From Progne subis subis (taxonomy: Eukaryota; Chordata; Aves; Passeriformes; Hirundinidae), in assembly GCA_022316685.1 (NCBI GenBank), contig JAKJHU010000038.1:978384-1042383 (forward strand): a stretch of DNA of 64,000 bases. Direction: 5' to 3'. Position numbers and translations under genes: made by a program. Under the pieces are notes generated by a model. The model saw only the letters and a list, made by a program, of their open reading frames with translations. It had not been told where the DNA came from and ran no database searches. Positions 58,601 through 64,000 of the stretch are shown in pieces. Numbering within the stretch: position 1 is the first letter of the stretch; every line of letters begins with the position of its first letter.

Positions 58601-61600
58601 AAATGCTTTCTAATCCAGCCACCACAGTGCCCCACTCAGTCCTGTACCTTTGCCTCTCCTTTCTTGCTGCCCTCGTGTTGTCACGTTACCTCATGTGCTG
58701 CCTGTTGGTTTTGCTTGCTGTGAGTGTGCCCCGACCCTCACACTGCACCGACAAGCAGAACGCTCTTTATGCCAAGTATTGGCCTAGTGGTGTGCACCAG
58801 CCCAGGATGGAAGGGCATCTTGAATTTCTTGCTCCCCCGGGAGCATTTGATTAAAGGATTTTCACGGTGTGTCGAGATTCAGAACGTGGCTGCTGCTCAG
58901 TAGCTGCTGGCGGCAGCTCTGAGCCAGAACACACACTGGGTGTGTGTGCTCCTTCTGGGATGATCAGCTGAGTCCTGGGACAAGGAGTTCTGCACCATTT
59001 CCCCCAGTGCGCAGAAGAGCACAAACAAGGCCATGCTCACGCTTGCTGCCAGGCTGCTGTTCTTACACCCAGGGACACAGGTTTCACCAGATTTTCAGCG
59101 ATTCTCCACAGAAGGCTTCCACACTGCTCTCTAATATGTCTCTTACAGCTGAAGAACTTGAATCAGCTTCACTCTTACTCGAGATGTGTGAGGTCAGTTC
59201 AGAAACATTTGGAAATTGAGGACATTTTGTGAGTGTCTGCTACACCTGCCCAGAGCCCCACAGCAGCACTTGCAAATGCAGGAGACCTCACAGCAGAGTG
59301 CCTTTTACAGGCCTCAACAGGCCCAGCCTAATTCCCAAACACACACGTGAGATCCTCAGAGCGCTCAGAGGAACACACAATCTAAACTAATTGCTGTTAT
59401 TGTAAGTCTTGAAAAACTTCTCTATAGCCCAGGAGATGGCTCTGGAGTCACAACACAGATGTGTGCAGTTGTACAGAATACAGTTCATAATGTTGTTTCT
59501 TTCTTCCCTTCCTAGTAACTGAAGTTTTAATTAATAAAAACTATGCTTACAATGAAGTAGGAAAACAGAATATTTTAAACAAAGGTATATATTTCCTTTA
59601 TTTCATATGGCTTGATTTATGGATTTGCAAACTTACCACTTCAGCCTGAACTCAAAAAGCAGAAAAATTACTTTAAAATTAAGTTGACAGTGCTTTAGGA
59701 TGAATTATGGATATCATTTTTGGCTTCTGACAGTAATTTGCTTCAGGATATTCCTCTGGCTGAGAAGCCATAAACAAGACACAACAGCAAAAACACAAGC
59801 AAAGAAAAACAACTTAAATAATTAGATCAGCCATAGTATTAATCATTTTGATGCTGAATTTGGCTCCTTTGGGTCTAAACCAAACTAACTGTATTTATTT
59901 CATAATTCTTATTTTTCAATTCACTTATCCACGGTGAATATATCCACATGTATGTGTTTTCCCTCCAAGAATCACTGCATCTCCATCATGAGGAAAATAA
60001 AATAAAACTTTTTTAATTACCACAAAACTCTTTAATTTCTTTAAAGTCAAGTCTGCTAGAGGGGAATTCTAGTGCTCCATTTTACATATGATATAAACGA
60101 AGGTTTCCCTGGTACACTTTTCTGCAACTTCTTTTGGTGGTAACTTGTTAAAAATTGTGCCATAGTTTATATTATTAACTGGAGCCCAGGACTACAAGGA
60201 GCTGTTGAAGCACTCAGCCAAGAGACCAGCCAGAACACAGGCACTGCAGCGGAGGGATTAGTGAGCAGGATGCTCAGACACTCATTTCCAGCTTGGAGTG
60301 GCCACAGCTGACTGCAGTTACATCTGCCCACCGGGTGTGCACCCCTCCATGTGAAAGTTGTGGGTACTGAAAAGTTAATGAAGGCATTTGCCAGCTCGGC
60401 AGGATGTGTGCTGTTCCTTTCTGCTGTGCTGATGCACACGCCTTTGTATCTTTTGCAGGCAGATACTGGACACACAAACCAGGAAGTGGATGTTGAAAGT
60501 CATTGTATTATTAAATGAGGAATTATCTAATTTAATTAAGAGATAAATATACCCTTGCAAGTAAACAAATGTCGTCAGGGGATACCAGTTGTACTTGCAT
60601 CCAGTCATCAGAGTGCTTTAAAACCCTTCTCATTTGTGGATAATATGTTTCTCTGAAACAGGCAAGTTTTTTTTCAGATGATGCATGAAGCAAGAGGTCA
60701 AAGGACTTGTCTGTAGCAAGTAAACCAAAAATGTATCCTATCGATAAAATCCTTATGGGAATATGTCATAAGGGTAGTGTTTTTGCAGTTGGGTTGCAGG
60801 AATTTAATGGGCAAAAAGTTGAAAATTATGACCAAGGTGGCTAGCTCTTGTAGCTTCATGCTTGCCTTGTAGTCTGCATAAAAAAATTCGGAAATTATCT
60901 CAAAACTTCACATAGTTATCAGTCCTGAGCTGTCCTAATGACTGAAAGTAAGATGTTTCAAAGAAACAAGTTGATGATACAGGTGTTCATAACATGCATC
61001 TATTTGCCTTGTCATGGTATTATCATTACAAAGTCTAAATTTAGACAATCTCAGATATTACAAAAATCAGTGTTTGCACTGCAATTATAAAATTTATTAC
61101 TTCTAAAATCTAAAGATTGCAGAGAAACTATTTCAGAGAGCAAAAAATAGAGTATTTAGAAGAAGGAAGCAAATATTTTGTTAAAATAATTTTTGGGAAA
61201 AGTCTTCAAGGATTTTGAAAAAGGCACAGTCCTTCTTTATGACCATGTGGAGCTTAAAGGGTCATCTAACAAGTTCTACCGTAGCTGCATTTGTATTATA
61301 AACTATGGGAACTCACAAAATCCCAGGCAAGGAGATTCCCCTTACTTTGGAAATTTATAGATTTTAGACATATTTTTCCATAGCACTTTGTGATACCACA
61401 TATCACAGTACTTTGTGCCGACATTTACATGGGTGAAGCAAAGACTGGCAGCAATCCAACTGCTCACTTTGAACTGAACAACCACATGAGATGCTGACAG
61501 AAAATCACCCTTTGATTTCTCAAGAGTTAAATTGCATCTGCAGACCATGTCAAGTTCCATTTGGAGTAAGCTCTGGTGTCTGTCTAGCGCATTTCTGCCA

Positions 61601-62078
61601 CTGGTTATTCTTTCCTTTTTTGTTTCTTCAGATAAGAAATGTCTGCATCTTAGCTGCTAATGAAAGAAAAGCATAATTCTGAAATGTTTAGTCACTTTTA
61701 TACTTTTTTACTGATGCTGGGAAGAAGTGACAGAATCCTGTAGTTAACATGATTCAAAAGATAAGGGGGAGTAGAAGGTGGAGAAAGATTATATAAAATG
61801 TATTTATATTTCTTCCACAACTGAATTGTTTTCAGTATAGTGTCACGCTCTCATTGTAGGGGAATTCTGCATGTGTCATGATTCTACAGATGTTCTTGCA
61901 CACTATGTGCAGCTGCACTATTTGTCATGGGCAGATTTAATAGGAAGATGCTTGTTATGTGTTCCCTCTAATTGTAGTTCACAAAAACATGGAAAGGAAA
62001 AAAACCCACTACCTGATAGCTTGCTTGCTTCCCTTCTTTATATAGCCTTTTAAAACACTTTAAAACAAATATTGGGAA
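58601..62078. other. Unique non-coding sequence
   Basis: Short open frames at 58.6-59.2 kb and 60.2-60.6 kb have no recognisable domain. No repeat identified. Confidence 0.4.
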
Positions 62079-62134
62079 CACCCATCTTTTGTACTAAATT
62101 CTGTAGCACACCCATCTTTTGTACTAAATTCTGC
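62079..62134 (+). repeat. 30-bp tandem duplication (two copies)
   Basis: CACCCATCTTTTGTACTAAA... repeats with period 30 (CCCATC at 62081 and again at 62111). Identity is perfect over about 25 bases. Confidence 0.95.
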
Positions 62135-62593
62135 AATTACAGCTCTATTACCTTTGCTAGAATGATCTTGTTCTTTCTAATGTTTATAATGCTAATTAAG
62201 TAATTTTAAGTACCTGAAGAGGTCATATTCCTAACAGTGGGGGTTCTTCAAGAGCTTGATCCTTCAAAAGGGAGAATAATTTCTGCTAAGTCCTGAGTAT
62301 CCTCTGTTCTCAGTGACTTGAAGATGAAACTCAGACGCACTCCATACAGCAGCACGGCAGAGCCAAGTGCTGTCAGAAATTTTAGAGAGTCAAACTCAGA
62401 GAAGCTTTTCCTGTCATTTTAAAATCCTGGATCCTCTCCTCTAGGTATTCTCAGTCCTAAACTTTGTTGGTCCACGGGCAGTGTGTTAACCGGCTCTTCA
62501 GAGGGAACCACACCCTTGGATTCCAGCTTCTCGAAGATGTATCCAGGAAGTAGAACAAGATTTTGCGAATAGAAAAGAGAAGAAAGAAATAAC
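62135..62593. other. Unique non-coding sequence
   Basis: Nothing recognised. Confidence 0.4.
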
Positions 62594-62606
62594 GGGGGGG
62601 GGGGGG
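62594..62606 (+). repeat. G homopolymer (13 bases)
   Basis: Uninterrupted run of 13 Gs followed by CCGCGAGG. It is a candidate site for sequencing-length error. Confidence 0.95.
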
Positions 62607-62884
62607 CCGCGAGGTTTCACTTGGAAAGCCTGTAACATGCTGAAACATAGGTTGTCTGGTTAGTGGCAAGGGAGGCAACTGAAGAACTGACAGGGCAAGG
62701 AGAAATTTGGACTTCAGAGAACAAAATTGGCAGCTGAGGTAGAAGCACATCCAACTAAACCAAATAGGACAAAACTCAAAAAGAAGGTACAGCTATAGAA
62801 GTGTATGAGCAAAAAATAGATGTTATAAATGAAAAATTTAAATTTAATTACTGCATCTCCTACAGTACAATAAAGACATTAACG

Positions 62885-63200
62885 TACTCCAGTGGAGGCT
62901 ATAGCAGGAAGCCTGTGAGGAGAGGCTGAGGGCACGGTGGTTCTTCAGCCCTGAAAAGGCCAAGAGGGCAGGGAGATCTACTGCTGCCTGAAAATACTTC
63001 ACAAGAGGCCACAAAGGAGACAGAGACAGGTTTTTCTTAGATGTGCTCAAGGACAGGAAAGAGGCAACCTGCAGAAGTCAGACCAAGAGAAAGTCTGACC
63101 AGGGATTAGGAAAAATCATTTACCATGAGGGTGGTGAAACATTGGCAGAGGATCCCTGGAAGGCTGTGACTCTCTCATCTCCAGAGGACAAGGTCTGTAT
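62885..63200 (+). mobile_element. CR1 LINE 3' region
   Basis: Plus-strand CR1 3' UTR blocks appear in order: GTGAGGAGAGGCTGAGGG, GTTCTTCAGCCCTGAAAAG, ACTGCTGCCTGAAAATACTT, GGACAGGAAAGAGGCAACCT, GATTAGGAAAAATCATTTAC, GGGTGGTGAAACATTGGCAG, AGGATCCCTGGAAGGCTGTG. Moderate divergence. It is younger-looking than the inverted copy at 24.5 kb. The 5' part of the element is missing. Confidence 0.88.
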
Positions 63201-64000
63201 GTCCTCTTCTGTAGAGTAATCACATTTAACAGATCACACAGATATTAATATCTACACTTGTAACATTTATAAATATATTTATATAAATATTTAGAAGTAC
63301 AGTTGAAACTCTGAGTACTTTTAAAACTAAAGAAAAAATGGATCAACAGGGTGTGTATATATATATTTTTTTTAATTTTTTTTTTTCATTGAAAAATCAC
63401 GTTTTTAAAATAAAGGTACTCCTTTATGTACAATTGTATGGGAGGTATTTTAAACCATCTTAAATTTTGTACATGGTAAAAACTGCATATATGTAAAATA
63501 CATAGTCATGTATCAATGGAAATTGATGGAAAAGTTCTTGTTTGTAGGAAGCTGATCAGATAATTTTGGAAATGTATAACAAGTGCTTCTGTTATTAAAG
63601 ACATGCATCTGTGAACACAGTCTGCCAAAGAAAATGGAATATTCAGTGAGTCTTTTCAGAAGAATGCCAACAAATAGTATTGAAATATTTAATAGAGATG
63701 TGAAGACATTAGTTTCCAGTCTTCAGATGATTACTTAGCTCAAAAGTTAAACAGGTGCGACTATGACATCTCTCATTCTGTTCCTAATAATCTCAAATCA
63801 TATATATGAGATCTAGTTCTGTCTGTGTAGAGACTGAACTTCAGAAATTGTTGTGAACTACCTCATGTAAAACCTGCCTGCTAGTGCCTGTGTGTCTGAA
63901 TCTTAGATTCAAGCATGTTTCTTAATTATCCTATACCATTATCAGGTTACACTATGGTCTCCTGCAGCTACAAGAATTTTTAACTTAGTACTACAAACTA
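63201..64000. other. Unique AT-rich sequence
   Basis: Contains ATATATATATTTTTTTT near 63355-63386 and ATAAATATATTTATATAAATAT near 63269. Otherwise nothing was recognised. Confidence 0.4.

Noticed and set aside
1..64000. Search by eye for tRNA, rRNA, CRISPR arrays, operons or a defence-type system
   Set aside because: No cloverleaf, array of spaced repeats or gene cluster was seen. The sequence is vertebrate non-coding DNA.

Overview
This window looks like non-coding nuclear DNA from a bird, probably a neoavian and perhaps a passerine. The base is AT-rich, long reading frames are scarce, and the recognisable dispersed repeats are CR1 LINE 3' ends plus several avian-type endogenous retrovirus LTRs with short target-site duplications (TSDs). 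There are no operons, bacterial genes or CRISPR arrays. Repeat family names come from recognition by eye, not from a database search.

Layout. 1-5.7 kb is mostly unique sequence with a weak candidate terminal exon (1290-1438). 5.75-7.17 kb holds a 5'-truncated endogenous retrovirus: an integrase C-terminal part, a polypurine tract and a 3' LTR. 7.2-22 kb is largely unique, with a 51-base A tract, a solo LTR (12908-13455, TSD GGCAG), an RTE-like LINE reverse transcriptase relic (15067-15300, minus) and simple duplications. 22-35 kb is the repeat-richest stretch: a MIR-like SINE tail, two further solo LTRs of one superfamily in opposite orientation (23600-24175 and 34376-34935), two inverted CR1 3' ends, and three candidate exons or pseudogene fragments. 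35-47 kb is poor in young repeats and has several AT-rich, TAATTA-containing blocks that look like conserved non-coding elements, plus a MIR relic at 40.6 kb. 41.6-42.5 kb and 47.0-49.1 kb are GC-rich; the second contains a striking 40-bp minisatellite (48440-48920). 49.3-62.8 kb is again mostly unique, AT-rich and microsatellite-bearing. A CR1 3' end lies at 62.9-63.2 kb.

The most notable single item is an intact 134-nt exon at 52626-52759, with both splice signals, that encodes the second coiled-coil helix of an axonemal dynein heavy chain stalk. No other dynein exon was recognised around it, so it is an orphan exon, a relic of a partial gene duplication, or one exon of a gene with very large introns.

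No complete protein-coding gene, tRNA or rRNA was found. I see no convincing undescribed biological system; the best leads are the orphan dynein exon, the GC-rich minisatellite, the candidate exons and the conserved-looking blocks.
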